Of a stretch of 64,000 nucleotides of DNA, positions 15,041 through 23,475 are shown piece after piece. The stretch comes from Archangium sp. (GTDB lineage Bacteria; Myxococcota; Myxococcia; Myxococcales; Myxococcaceae). Each line of letters starts with the position of its first letter. The first letter of the stretch is position 1. Under the pieces are notes generated by a model, which was given only the letters and a program-made list of their open reading frames with translations, had not been told where the DNA came from and made no database searches. Both the position numbers and the translations under genes were made by a program. The stretch covers positions 62,001-126,000 of the forward strand of contig JAUXRX010000042.1 in the NCBI GenBank assembly GCA_030681645.1, written 5' to 3'.

Positions 15041-17197
15041 GTGAGCCCAACTCTCCCGCGCACGGACGTTCTCCTCTTCTTCTGGCTCGCCGCGACGATC
15101 CTGGGCGCGGTCTTCAGCGCGTGGATCTTCCGCCTGCGCCGCGAGGTGACGTCGCGCCGGCGGGCGGAGCGACGCGAGACGCAGCGGGGCCAGTTGCTCG
15201 AACGCCTGGCCGCCGGGGCACCGCTGCGAACCGTGCTGGGGCTGATCGTCGCGGCGGTCGAGGATGACGAGCCGGGCTGCGCCTGCAGCGTGGTGCTGGC
15301 GGACGATCCAGGCGATGGGCTTTCCCGGGTGATCGGGCCCGGCCTTGCTCCGCACGAAAGTGCGCGGCTCGAAAGCCAGGCGCCCTCGGGCGAGCGCGTG
15401 GTCGGGGAAGCCCTGCTCAGCGGCTGGGCCCAGTGCTGCGCTCAACCCATCCGCGCGCCCTCGGGCAGCGTGGTCGGTACGCTGGTCGTGCATCACCGCG
15501 AGAAGTGCACCCCGACCGAGTCGGACTTCGAGCGCCTGGGGGTCTCCGCCCGCCTCGCCAGCCTCGCCATCGAGCGGAGCGCCGCCGCCGCCCGGAGTTA
15601 CGAGCGCGAGGCCCACTACCGCTTGCTCACCGAAGACGTGTCTGACGTGGTGTGGAAGACGGACGCGCAGCTGCGCCTGACGTACATCAGCCCGGCTGAT
15701 CAGCAGCACCGCGGCTTTCGGCCCGACGAGGTGCTGGGCCGCAGCGTCACCGAGATGTTCACCCCTGAAGGCGTCGCGGTTCTCGGAGCGGCGATGAAGC
15801 GGCGGGCCGAGGCCGAGGCGCTGGGTGGGCCGATGGGCTACGCGACCTTCGAGGTGCAGCATCGCTGCAGGGACGGGAGCCTCCTCTGGGGCGAGGTGCA
15901 ATCGAAGCCCGACCGCGATGCCTTCGGCGGCATCATCGGGTACCACGGCATCACCCGGGTGATCGCCGGGAAGAAGAAGGCCGAAGAAGAGCTCCAGCGC
16001 ACCAACCAGGAACTCCAGGAAGCGACGCAGCGCGCGAACGAGCTGGCGGTGAAGGCCGAGCGGGCGAGCGCCGCCAAGAGCGAGTTCCTGGCGAACATGA
16101 GCCACGAGATCCGCACCCCCATGAACGGGGTCCTCGGCATGACCGAGCTGCTGCTCGACGGCGAGCTGAGCGCCGGGCAGCGCAGCCAGGCCGAGATGGT
16201 GCGGCACAGCGCCGGCGCGCTGTTGACGCTGCTCAACGACATCCTCGATCTCTCGAAGATCGAGGCAGGCAAGCTCGCCCTCGAGACGGTGGACTTCGCG
16301 CTGCCCGCGCTGCTCGACGACCTGACCGCGCTGGTCGGGTTGCACGCCAGCGAGAAAGGCCTCGGCTTCGACTGCGCCATCGCGGCCGGCGTGCCCGCCT
16401 TCCTCAGGGGTGACCCCGGGCGCCTGCGCCAGGTGCTCACCAACCTCGCGGGCAACGCGGTGAAGTTCACCCAGCGCGGAGAGGTCGCGGTGCGCGTCAG
16501 CCTGGTCTCGACCGCGGGGGACCGGGTGCGGCTGCGCTTCTCGGTGCGGGACACCGGCATCGGCATTCCGGTAGAGAAGCAGGCGCTGCTGTTTCAGAAG
16601 TTCACCCAGGCCGACGCCTCGACGACTCGGCTGTACGGAGGCACCGGGCTGGGGCTGGCGATCTCGAGGCAGCTGGTCGAAGCGATGCGCGGCGAGGTGG
16701 GGCTGATCAGCAACCCGCCTCAGGGCTCCGAGTTCTGGTTCACGGCGGACCTGGGGCTGGGGGGTGAGCCAGTGACCCCGCCCGAGCCCCGGGTGGACGG
16801 CGCGGCGCTGCAGCAGTTCGACGCGCGGGTGCTGCTGGCCGAGGACAACCTGATCAACCAGCGGGTGGCGCTCGGCATCCTCGGGAAGCTGGGGCTGCGC
16901 GCAGACCTGGTCGGCAACGGCAGGGAGGCCTTGAAGGCCCTCGAGGCGCGGCCGTACGACCTGGTGCTGATGGACGTCCAGATGCCCGAGCTGGATGGGC
17001 TGGAGGCGACGCGGGCGATCCGCGATCCGGCCTCGCTGGTTCGAAACCACCTGGTGCCGGTGATCGCCATGACGGCCAGCGCGATGGACGGAGACCGTGC
17101 GCGGTGCCTGGCGGCTGGCATGAATGACTACCTGTCGAAGCCGATCGTGGCGCGAGACCTCGCCGACGCGCTGAAGATCTGGCTCCCCTGCTCGTGA
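15041..17197 (+). CDS. Hybrid sensor histidine kinase (TM-GAF-PAS-HisKA-HATPase-REC)
   Basis: A 718-residue protein starting at GTG. One N-terminal membrane helix (VLLFFWLAATILGAVFSAWI), a GAF-like domain (about 50-185) with CACSVVLADDPG and a Cys pair in WAQCCAQPI, a PAS domain (about 190-315: YRLLTEDVSDVVWKTDAQLR) and a coiled coil. The HisKA H-box is KSEFLANMSHEIRTPMNGVL, the HATPase has DTGIGIP and GGTGLGLAIS, and the C-terminal receiver has VLLAEDNLINQ and LVLMDVQMPELDG (phospho-acceptor Asp) with Lys in LSKPI. All catalytic residues are present. No response regulator or output gene is adjacent, so its partner must lie elsewhere. Confidence 0.9.
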   Translation: MSPTLPRTDVLLFFWLAATILGAVFSAWIFRLRREVTSRRRAERRETQRGQLLERLAAGAPLRTVLGLIVAAVEDDEPGCACSVVLADDPGDGLSRVIGPGLAPHESARLESQAPSGERVVGEALLSGWAQCCAQPIRAPSGSVVGTLVVHHREKCTPTESDFERLGVSARLASLAIERSAAAARSYEREAHYRLLTEDVSDVVWKTDAQLRLTYISPADQQHRGFRPDEVLGRSVTEMFTPEGVAVLGAAMKRRAEAEALGGPMGYATFEVQHRCRDGSLLWGEVQSKPDRDAFGGIIGYHGITRVIAGKKKAEEELQRTNQELQEATQRANELAVKAERASAAKSEFLANMSHEIRTPMNGVLGMTELLLDGELSAGQRSQAEMVRHSAGALLTLLNDILDLSKIEAGKLALETVDFALPALLDDLTALVGLHASEKGLGFDCAIAAGVPAFLRGDPGRLRQVLTNLAGNAVKFTQRGEVAVRVSLVSTAGDRVRLRFSVRDTGIGIPVEKQALLFQKFTQADASTTRLYGGTGLGLAISRQLVEAMRGEVGLISNPPQGSEFWFTADLGLGGEPVTPPEPRVDGAALQQFDARVLLAEDNLINQRVALGILGKLGLRADLVGNGREALKALEARPYDLVLMDVQMPELDGLEATRAIRDPASLVRNHLVPVIAMTASAMDGDRARCLAAGMNDYLSKPIVARDLADALKIWLPCS

Positions 17198-17239
17198 ACG
17201 CAGCTTCATCCTTCAGGTCGCCAGCACCCTGAACCACCT

Positions 17240-19687
17240 TCACCGCTCGACTCTTCGGAGGCTCCACCTGTTGCGCGTGCCGCCCAGGGAGGTGAGGTCC
17301 TCCTCCATCAGCGTGCCGTCTTCCTTGAGGTCGAAATACGGCTCGCCCGCGACCCACCACGGGATGAGCGAGTCGGGCGTGACGAAGGTCTGTTCGCTCC
17401 CGTCACCGGTGCAGTTCCCGGTGGTGGTGATGGTGCCGATGGTGCTTCCGCTGATGCCGCCGTACTTCAGCACCTCACCCAGGGAGAAGGTCGACAGGCT
17501 GGCGAACGTGGCGCCTTCACCGGTGGTGGCGTCGGGCGACATCTCGACGTTGGCCGTCGAGACCTGGCGGCAGGTGGGGAAGGTGAGCTCGGCGTGGTAG
17601 CTCGCCGCGCCGCTGACGACCTTGTAGTGCACCACGCCCGGCGTGGAGCCACCGGGCGGATCTTCGTCGACCTCGAAGGTGACGCTGGCCATCGAGCTGA
17701 CGTTGGAGCGCACCTGGGCGGTGTCGTTCACCTGCGACCACCAGGTGTTCCCCATCCAACCCGCGCAGCCGGCCTTCGACGGCTTCACCTTCAGCGTGCC
17801 GGTGACCTGCTCGCCCCCGGTGTGCGAGTGGTTCGACAGCACCAGGAGCAGCTCGGCGAAGGAGCCCTTCCGCTCCAGGTTCGACGGTCCGAGATCGAAG
17901 CAGAAGCGGGGCCGCGTCTCGGTGAGCTTCACGGGCGAGCTGAGCCACGCGTCCGGGTTGTTGATCAACGCGTCGACGTCGAGGTGCTCGCGCCCAGAGA
18001 GGGCGCTGAGGTCGAGCTCGACGCGCTGGACCTGGCTGTCGAGCTCCACTCGCAGCCGGTAGTACCTCGCCGCCAACGGCTCGAGCTGAAGCTGCCGCGT
18101 CTGCTCCTGGTTGCCCGTGAGCGGGATCGCCTCTTCACTGGGGAACAGCGCGTTCTCGGGGTGCGCCGGGTCGCGCGCGTGGTGCCGCGGGCTGACCGGA
18201 TCTCCTGGCAGCAACGACTCGTTCAGGTTGCGAATGGCAAAGTCGCGGAAGTGGTCTTTGAAAGAGAACACCCCGTTCAGCGCCGTGTTCGCGGCCGGGA
18301 TGCCCGAGAGCCCGCCGGCGCGCGACCACAGGGCGGCGATGAGCGCCTCGTCTCCCTCGTGCTCCATGAAGAACGGCCAGATGTACGCGAAATACTCGTG
18401 GTCGCCCGCGGTGCTCAGCAGACCCCTGCGGCTGCCCTGGAAGCCGCCGAAGCGCTCGAGGTGCAAGCCCTGGTTCGCCGCGGGGCGGATCGGCGCGGTG
18501 CGGTTGACGTGCATCGACGCCCAGGTCGCCGAGGCCTCGGTGAACCACCAGGTGGTGAGCTGGTACATGTGCGCGAACTGGAGCACGTGGAACAGCTCGT
18601 GGATGACCGTGAGCTGGTAGTCGCGCAGCGCCAGCCGCCACGTCGGCAGCATCACGTAGCCGCTGCACGTGCCCCCCGCGTACGGCGGCTGCGGGAACGC
18701 CGCGCCTCTCACGCCTTCGATGGCGTAGTCGCCGCGTGCCCGTGGCGCATTCGCGCCGGGTGGCACCACGTACACGTCGATCGCCTCGTCACCGGTCTGA
18801 TCGTCCTTCGCCGGGCCCATGCCCATGCGCGACACCATCGGCCCCCAGGCGGCGTCGACGACGCTGATGATCTTGTTCAGTTGTCTCTCGGCGTTCGCGT
18901 CGCCACCGCCCGTCCCGGGACACAGCGCCCAGGCGCGCACCGGGTGGGTGGCGCTGCGCAGGGTGATCCACTCGCGGGTGTCGCCAGTGCAGTGCGCGGC
19001 GTCGAGGAGCGCCTGCCGCTTCTGACTCCCGCTGGGCGCGCCTGCGTTGAACACGCTCTTCGGATCGTCGGGGCGTACGAGGAACGGCTCCAGTTGCTCG
19101 AGCAGGTGAGCCGGGAGCGTGGGCCGCGCGGTCTCGAGGTCTTCGATGAATGAGAGGTCTTCCTCTTCGGGCCCGGAGCCGACGAAGGCGGGCGGCAGGC
19201 GCGAGTCTCCGAACACGGCGTACGCGCGGTAGAGCAACGAGGTGCCGCGATCCAGCTCGCCCGTCGCGAGCGCTGCGGCGATCAACTCCTGCGCGCGTGG
19301 GGCCTCGGGCAGCACCTCGACCTGCAGTCGAACGGTCGAGGCGAGCTCGCCAGCGCGCCCCTCGAGGTCGAGCTGAAGCGGGCCGGGCGCGAGGTCAGCC
19401 GACAGGCGCAGTGGCAACTCGGCTTCGTCCTCTTCGGCGACCACCGGCTCGGCGAGTACGCCCGGCGGCAGGTTGATCGCGTTCAGCTCGATGGGCTCGG
19501 TGAAGTCCGGGCGGCGCTCGATGAGCACCCGCACGCGCCCGGTCGAGTCGCGCGGGGCGGTGACGGTGGTGGCGGCCAGCTTCAGCGTGAAGGCCGGTGG
19601 CGGTGGCTCCGCGCCTTCGTCGCGACGGCAGGAACTCAGCAGCAGGCCGAGGAGGATGCTCCATCGGCAGACGGATACGGAGGACAT
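17240..19687 (-). CDS. Large lipoprotein with HExxH metalloprotease motif
   Basis: An 815-residue protein with a lipoprotein signal (LLGLLLSSC, Cys20). An N-terminal beta-sandwich-like region (about 30-130) is followed by a helical segment and then LTVIHELFHVLQFAHMYQ, an HExxH zinc motif. Downstream WWFTEASATWAS offers a Glu third ligand, as in gluzincin-like families. A C-terminal beta-rich half includes a Cys-containing domain that starts after SKAGCAGWMGNTWWSQ. Surface protease is the likeliest role; the substrate is unknown. The 420-bp gene-free stretch upstream would be its leader or promoter region. Confidence 0.75.
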   Translation of the reverse strand: MSSVSVCRWSILLGLLLSSCRRDEGAEPPPPAFTLKLAATTVTAPRDSTGRVRVLIERRPDFTEPIELNAINLPPGVLAEPVVAEEDEAELPLRLSADLAPGPLQLDLEGRAGELASTVRLQVEVLPEAPRAQELIAAALATGELDRGTSLLYRAYAVFGDSRLPPAFVGSGPEEEDLSFIEDLETARPTLPAHLLEQLEPFLVRPDDPKSVFNAGAPSGSQKRQALLDAAHCTGDTREWITLRSATHPVRAWALCPGTGGGDANAERQLNKIISVVDAAWGPMVSRMGMGPAKDDQTGDEAIDVYVVPPGANAPRARGDYAIEGVRGAAFPQPPYAGGTCSGYVMLPTWRLALRDYQLTVIHELFHVLQFAHMYQLTTWWFTEASATWASMHVNRTAPIRPAANQGLHLERFGGFQGSRRGLLSTAGDHEYFAYIWPFFMEHEGDEALIAALWSRAGGLSGIPAANTALNGVFSFKDHFRDFAIRNLNESLLPGDPVSPRHHARDPAHPENALFPSEEAIPLTGNQEQTRQLQLEPLAARYYRLRVELDSQVQRVELDLSALSGREHLDVDALINNPDAWLSSPVKLTETRPRFCFDLGPSNLERKGSFAELLLVLSNHSHTGGEQVTGTLKVKPSKAGCAGWMGNTWWSQVNDTAQVRSNVSSMASVTFEVDEDPPGGSTPGVVHYKVVSGAASYHAELTFPTCRQVSTANVEMSPDATTGEGATFASLSTFSLGEVLKYGGISGSTIGTITTTGNCTGDGSEQTFVTPDSLIPWWVAGEPYFDLKEDGTLMEEDLTSLGGTRNRWSLRRVER

Positions 19688-20107
19688 GGTCGCCTCCCCT
19701 CGCTGGATCGCCCGTCAGATAGCGACGTGACCGGCCCGCGCCATCCTCTCGATCGGGGAGCTGTCAGCCCCACGCGCGCCACCGCGTCGGCGCGGCGTCA
19801 TGCTCTGAGTCAGCCGGCAGTTCCCTGAAGTGCATCGCTCCGCGCACCGGGGTGCTCGGCCGACTCGGCCCAACACGCACATCCAACGGTCCTAAGGTAG
19901 CTACTCCCGGGCGACCGGGTACGCGACGCCGCGTTCGTCTCCCTGAGATGAACGGGGCGCTCCCGCTGCCGTCACGCCGCAGTTCGTGGCGGTGAGAGAG
20001 GCCGTAACAAAATGAGTGGCCTGGTCACTCGAGCGCCCCGGTGGGCGCAGCGATGCGCCCCATTCTCTCCCTCTCCCCGAGGGGGAGAGGGTCGGGGAGA
20101 GGGCAAA
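19688..20107. other. Gene-free, structure-rich stretch with 17-nt match to 23S rRNA
   Basis: The longest stretch without a gene in the window. It contains AACGGTCCTAAGGTAGC at 19885-19901, identical to the universally conserved 23S rRNA domain IV segment that includes the I-CeuI core, but the flanks do not match rRNA. On the minus strand, which would be the leader of the metalloprotease gene, this would be antisense to 23S rRNA. Other structure: a perfect 9-bp stem with triloop at 19933-19953 (GTTCGTCTC-CCT-GAGATGAAC), CCCGGGCGACCGGG at 19906-19919, and an imperfect TCACGCC/GGCGGTGA hairpin near 19975-19995. A family-A repeat closes the region. Could be an unrecognised structured RNA. Confidence 0.4.
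20064..20103. repeat. Family-A palindrome
   Basis: CTCTCCCCGAGGGGGAGAGG core followed by an additional GGGGAGAGGG half. It lies five bases beyond the stop codon of the lipoprotein gene at 20108, so it can also act as that gene's terminator. Confidence 0.7.
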
Positions 20108-21478
20108 CTAGAAGTCGGCCGGCCGGCAGGTGTCTTCGCCCTTTTCGATGATGAACTCGCACGACGGCAGGATCCCATCGCTCATGCAGGCCGCGTGGAG
20201 GGCCGGTTTGCTCACGGGGTCGGGCAACGACACGTGCGTCACCAGCGAGTACTTCTCGGAGAACGTGTTGGACCCGAGCTTGAGATCGATCCACTTCCAC
20301 CCGCTCGACTGCACGCAGTAGCCGCGCGCGTTCGCCTTTCGCGCCACCGCCGCGACGAACGGGTAGCCATCGTCCTTGAGCCGCCAGCCGCGCACGTGGA
20401 GTGACTTGAAGCCGAAGTCGATGATCCGCGACGCGGTGCCCTTCGGCTGTTCTTCCTGGATCACCTCTTCCACCAGGCTCACCACGTCACCGAACAGGTT
20501 CTGTCCCGAGCCGCCGCAGCTCGTGCCCGCGCTCGGGGCGAGGCCGCAGGTGAAGGCCGGCTGCGTTCCGGGGATCTCATCCGACGGGGCGCACTGCCAG
20601 TGCCCGCCAGCGCGAGGCCGGCCCGCAGCGGTGAAGAGGCTGAAGGTCTCGTTGAGGTCGCGCGTGCGGTCGCGCACGTAGAGCTCGCCCGCGGCCCAGA
20701 CCGCGCACAGGCCCACCGAGTCGAGCTGCGCGGCGACGAGCCTCGCGTAGTCATCGCGTCGGGTGGGCAGCACCTCGTCGCCGTTGAAGAAGCCGGCGGG
20801 CTGCCCCACGTCGGTGATGGCCTGGGCCACGTCGCCGCGGAAGTCCCACTGCACCGAGCCGTAGTTCGGGTTCGCGTACGCGTCGTCGCAGGTCCCGTGG
20901 GTGCGGTTGAGCAGCCCCTGGCAGCTCGCGGGCAGGCCCGGGTAGTACCCGGCGTCCACGTGCACGTTGCCCGCATCGGGGACCGTCACGCCCGCATCGA
21001 AGCCGGCGTCGACCGGCTCGTTGGTGCCCGCATCGGCCACGCCCGCGTCTGAGGTCGTCACGCCCGCGTCCTGGCCGGCGCCCGCATCGTCTTCAGCACC
21101 CGCGTCGGCGGTGAGGACTGCCGCGTCAGGGATGACGACTGCCGCGTCGGGGATGAGTTCCGGCTCCTCGAGGTCCGACACCGTGCCCACGCAGCCCGTC
21201 GCGCTCACGGCGATGAGCAGCGCGACCACGACCTTGCGAGCGGCGAGTAATTCCCTGCAGACCTGCCCGCTCACCGCGGCGATCCACATCAACCCCGCGC
21301 GGTCGTCGAGGCGGCGCCAGACGCGCCCGAACACCTCCACTGCGGCGCGCTCCGCGAGGGCCTCCTCTCCCAGCGCTCGCCGGCAACGCGCGAGGATGCT
21401 CGGCCCGAAGCGACGGTAGAGCCGCTTGACCTCGTGGGCCTGCTCACTGGAGTGGGCACTGACCGGTCGCTGTTGCAT
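20108..21478 (-). CDS. DAG-rich lipoprotein fused behind a sigma region-2 remnant
   Basis: A 456-codon open frame. Residues 14-82 look like an ECF sigma-70 region 2 (EVKRLYRRFGPSILARCRRA, VWRRLDD, MWIAAVSGQVCRELLAARK). Without a stop this runs into VVVALLIAVSATGC, a lipoprotein h-region and lipobox (Cys96). Next comes an 80-residue low-complexity linker full of DAG and then a Cys-rich globular domain with no family I recognise. Either a deletion fused a sigma gene to a lipoprotein gene, or the lipoprotein starts internally at Met64 (21289) or at the GTG at 21229, and the upstream codons are a fossil. Starting at Met64 gives a normal signal peptide with R/K before the hydrophobic core. Region 4 of the sigma factor is absent. 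Confidence 0.6.
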   Translation of the reverse strand: MQQRPVSAHSSEQAHEVKRLYRRFGPSILARCRRALGEEALAERAAVEVFGRVWRRLDDRAGLMWIAAVSGQVCRELLAARKVVVALLIAVSATGCVGTVSDLEEPELIPDAAVVIPDAAVLTADAGAEDDAGAGQDAGVTTSDAGVADAGTNEPVDAGFDAGVTVPDAGNVHVDAGYYPGLPASCQGLLNRTHGTCDDAYANPNYGSVQWDFRGDVAQAITDVGQPAGFFNGDEVLPTRRDDYARLVAAQLDSVGLCAVWAAGELYVRDRTRDLNETFSLFTAAGRPRAGGHWQCAPSDEIPGTQPAFTCGLAPSAGTSCGGSGQNLFGDVVSLVEEVIQEEQPKGTASRIIDFGFKSLHVRGWRLKDDGYPFVAAVARKANARGYCVQSSGWKWIDLKLGSNTFSEKYSLVTHVSLPDPVSKPALHAACMSDGILPSCEFIIEKGEDTCRPADF

Positions 21479-21561
21479 GGCGCGCTACACCTCTCGTTGG
21501 GGTTCGCGGCTTTGGCCGCCGACGAGGGCACACATCGCAAGTTCGATGCCGGACGCGTGGT

Positions 21562-22707
21562 ATGGCCGTGCCGATGTTCGATTCGCACGAGCGCGAGCTG
21601 TTGTTGAGAAACCCGCTCATGCAGCGCGTGCTGCGGGCACTGGAAGCGGGCCCCTCGACTCCGCTCGGGGTGAACGGTTCGGGTGGGCCCACGCTCGAGC
21701 GCGCGGTCGACGCCGAGCTCCAGAGCCTGCTCGGCGCGCCGCAGCTCTCCGACGAGCGGCTGGCCGAGGTGGAGCGCGCCATCAACGGCGCCCTGGGCAG
21801 GCTCCCTCCCGAGGCCACGAAGAAGCTCTTCGCGGGCTCGCTCGACGTGAAGGAGCTGGCCGACTTCTTCAGCCTCACCGTGGCGCAACTGCACCGCGCG
21901 TCGAAGGACTCGGCCGAGTCGAAGGCGCTGGGCCTGGGCCACCTGTGGAGCTGGTACTGGCAGCGTGAGCTCGTCGCGTACCGCCGCTTTCTGCTCAGCG
22001 GCCGCCGCAACCACGACCTGCTCGACCAGGTGCCTTCGTTCTGGCGTCCCGGGGTGGAGGCGAGGCCGTTCTGGAAGCTCGAAGAGCTCGACCCGGCGTT
22101 CCGCGCGCTCGAGGAAGCCGCCCCGCGGATCCTCGCGGAGCTCGAGGCGGTGCGCGAGAGCGGCCAGTGGTTGCCGTACTTCGGCGTGCGCGGTGAGCGC
22201 GATCTGCCGCTCGACGGCGCCGTCGCTTCACCGTGGAACGGCTTCTTCTTCTACCACCCGTTCAAGGGCCGCTTCGCCGCCCACCACGAGCGCTGCCCCG
22301 TCACCTCGCGCGTGCTCGAGGCCCTGCCCGGGCTCTGCCGCCGCGAGCTGGTGCTCTTCTCGGCGCTGGCGCCGGGCAGCGTGGTGCCTCCACACCAGGG
22401 TCCGTTCAACGGCCGGCTGCGCGTGCACCTCGCCCTCACCGGCGCGAAGGGCTGCTACCTGCGCGTGGGTACGCAGATCCGCCAGTGGGAGGACGGCAAG
22501 GTGCTCGTCTTCGACGACAGCTTCGAGCACCAGGTGTGTCACGACGGACCCGACACGCGCGTGGTGTTGATGATGAACGTGCTCCAGCCCGGGCTCGAGG
22601 TCGACGCGGTCGATCGCGCCTCGCAGAACAACGTGCAGAGCTACGTCGAGACGCCGGAAGATCAGGCGGCGCGTGAAGCGCTCGCCCGCGCGGGTTGGTG
22701 GAAGTGA
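21562..22707 (+). CDS. Aspartyl/asparaginyl beta-hydroxylase-like dioxygenase
   Basis: A 381-residue protein. The C-terminal third is a double-stranded beta-helix Fe(II)/2-oxoglutarate oxygenase of the AspH/LpxO type: LAPGSVVPPHQGPFNGRLRV with the first iron His followed by Gly (HxG) instead of HxD, then KVLVFDDSFEHQVCH with the second His, and RVVLMMNVLQPGL with the 2-oxoglutarate-binding Arg. Loss of the carboxylate ligand is a known feature of AspH. The N-terminal 190 residues are helical and unassigned. The substrate could be a protein or lipid A. A 27-bp family-B repeat (21651-21677) is read in frame near residue 30 as PSTPLGVNG. Confidence 0.75.
   Translation: MAVPMFDSHERELLLRNPLMQRVLRALEAGPSTPLGVNGSGGPTLERAVDAELQSLLGAPQLSDERLAEVERAINGALGRLPPEATKKLFAGSLDVKELADFFSLTVAQLHRASKDSAESKALGLGHLWSWYWQRELVAYRRFLLSGRRNHDLLDQVPSFWRPGVEARPFWKLEELDPAFRALEEAAPRILAELEAVRESGQWLPYFGVRGERDLPLDGAVASPWNGFFFYHPFKGRFAAHHERCPVTSRVLEALPGLCRRELVLFSALAPGSVVPPHQGPFNGRLRVHLALTGAKGCYLRVGTQIRQWEDGKVLVFDDSFEHQVCHDGPDTRVVLMMNVLQPGLEVDAVDRASQNNVQSYVETPEDQAAREALARAGWWK
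21651..21677 (+). repeat. Family-B 27-bp element within beta-hydroxylase-like gene
   Basis: Sequence CCCCTCGACTCCGCTCGGGG then TGAACGG, identical over 27 bp to the copy inside hypB (30788-30814). Here it is in a reading frame that gives PSTPLGVNG, in a poorly conserved N-terminal region. Confidence 0.85.
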
Positions 22708-22760
22708 TGCACGTTCTGCGCTGACTTCGGGCCGGTACGGGCGTTGCTTGAGGGCTGCTC

Positions 22761-23360
22761 ATGAGCCTCGTCCAGAAGATCCTGCTGATCGTCGCGATCG
22801 TGGTGGTGGGGCTGGTCGTGCTGGTGGGCGTGGCGCTGACCCGCTGGGGAGGAGGGAAGGCGCACGTCGGCCGAGCGGTGCGCCTGCCGGGCGCGAAGGT
22901 GCTCGTGGTGTACTACTCGCGCTCGGGGACCACGGCGAAGGTGGCCGACGCCATCGCCGCCGGGCTGGGCGCTGACGTCGAGCCCATCGTCGACACCGCC
23001 GATCGCGATGGCGTCGCCGGCTTCGTGCGCTCGCTGCGCGACACCATGGGAAAGCGGCCCGCCACCATCAAGCCGCTGACGGTGGACCCCTCGAAGTACG
23101 AGCTGGTCATCGTCGGCACGCCGGTGTGGGGCAACGCGGCGTCTACGCCCGTGCGGGCGTTCTTCGCCCAGTACCGCGCGCTGCCGAAGGTCGCCTTCTT
23201 CATCACCGACGGGCTCTCGTCGCACGAGGTCGTCTTCCGCGATCTCGAGTCGCTCGCTGGCCAGGCGCCGGTCGCGACGCTCGGGCTGGCGCAGGGTGAG
23301 GTGCTCGCCGGGCAGGACGCCGGCCGCGTGACCGGCTTCGTCGCGTCGCTGCGCCGGTGA
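22761..23360 (+). CDS. Membrane-anchored flavodoxin-like protein
   Basis: A 199-residue protein: one N-terminal membrane helix (ILLIVAIVVVGLVVLVGVAL) followed by a flavodoxin fold. VLVVYYSRSGTTAKVADAIA supplies the FMN phosphate-binding loop, and IVGTPVWGNAASTPVRAFF resembles the second FMN loop of the FldA/WrbA-like family. It would carry electrons at the cytoplasmic face or act as a quinone reductase; no partner gene is adjacent. It is in the same direction as the beta-hydroxylase-like gene 53 bp upstream, so could be co-transcribed with it. A family-A hairpin follows. Confidence 0.8.
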   Translation: MSLVQKILLIVAIVVVGLVVLVGVALTRWGGGKAHVGRAVRLPGAKVLVVYYSRSGTTAKVADAIAAGLGADVEPIVDTADRDGVAGFVRSLRDTMGKRPATIKPLTVDPSKYELVIVGTPVWGNAASTPVRAFFAQYRALPKVAFFITDGLSSHEVVFRDLESLAGQAPVATLGLAQGEVLAGQDAGRVTGFVASLRR

Positions 23361-23384
23361 GCTGCGACGCAGTCCAGGGACCTC

Positions 23385-23426
23385 GCCCCTCACCCCGCCC
23401 TCTCCCCGCTTCGCAGGGAGAGGGAG
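23385..23426. repeat. Family-A element between convergent genes
   Basis: GCCCCTCACCCCGCCCTCTC then CCCGCTTCGCAGGGAGAGGG. It lies between the flavodoxin and YD-repeat genes, whose 3' ends face it, and is well placed to terminate both. Confidence 0.7.
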
Positions 23427-23475
23427 ACCCTGCTTCGCGGCTTCGGCTTGACCATGTTGCCCTCCCGAGACCTCA

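Noticed and set aside
19885..19901. A 23S rRNA gene or rRNA fragment
   Set aside because: Only 17 nt match; sequence on both sides is unrelated to rRNA, so no rRNA gene is annotated.
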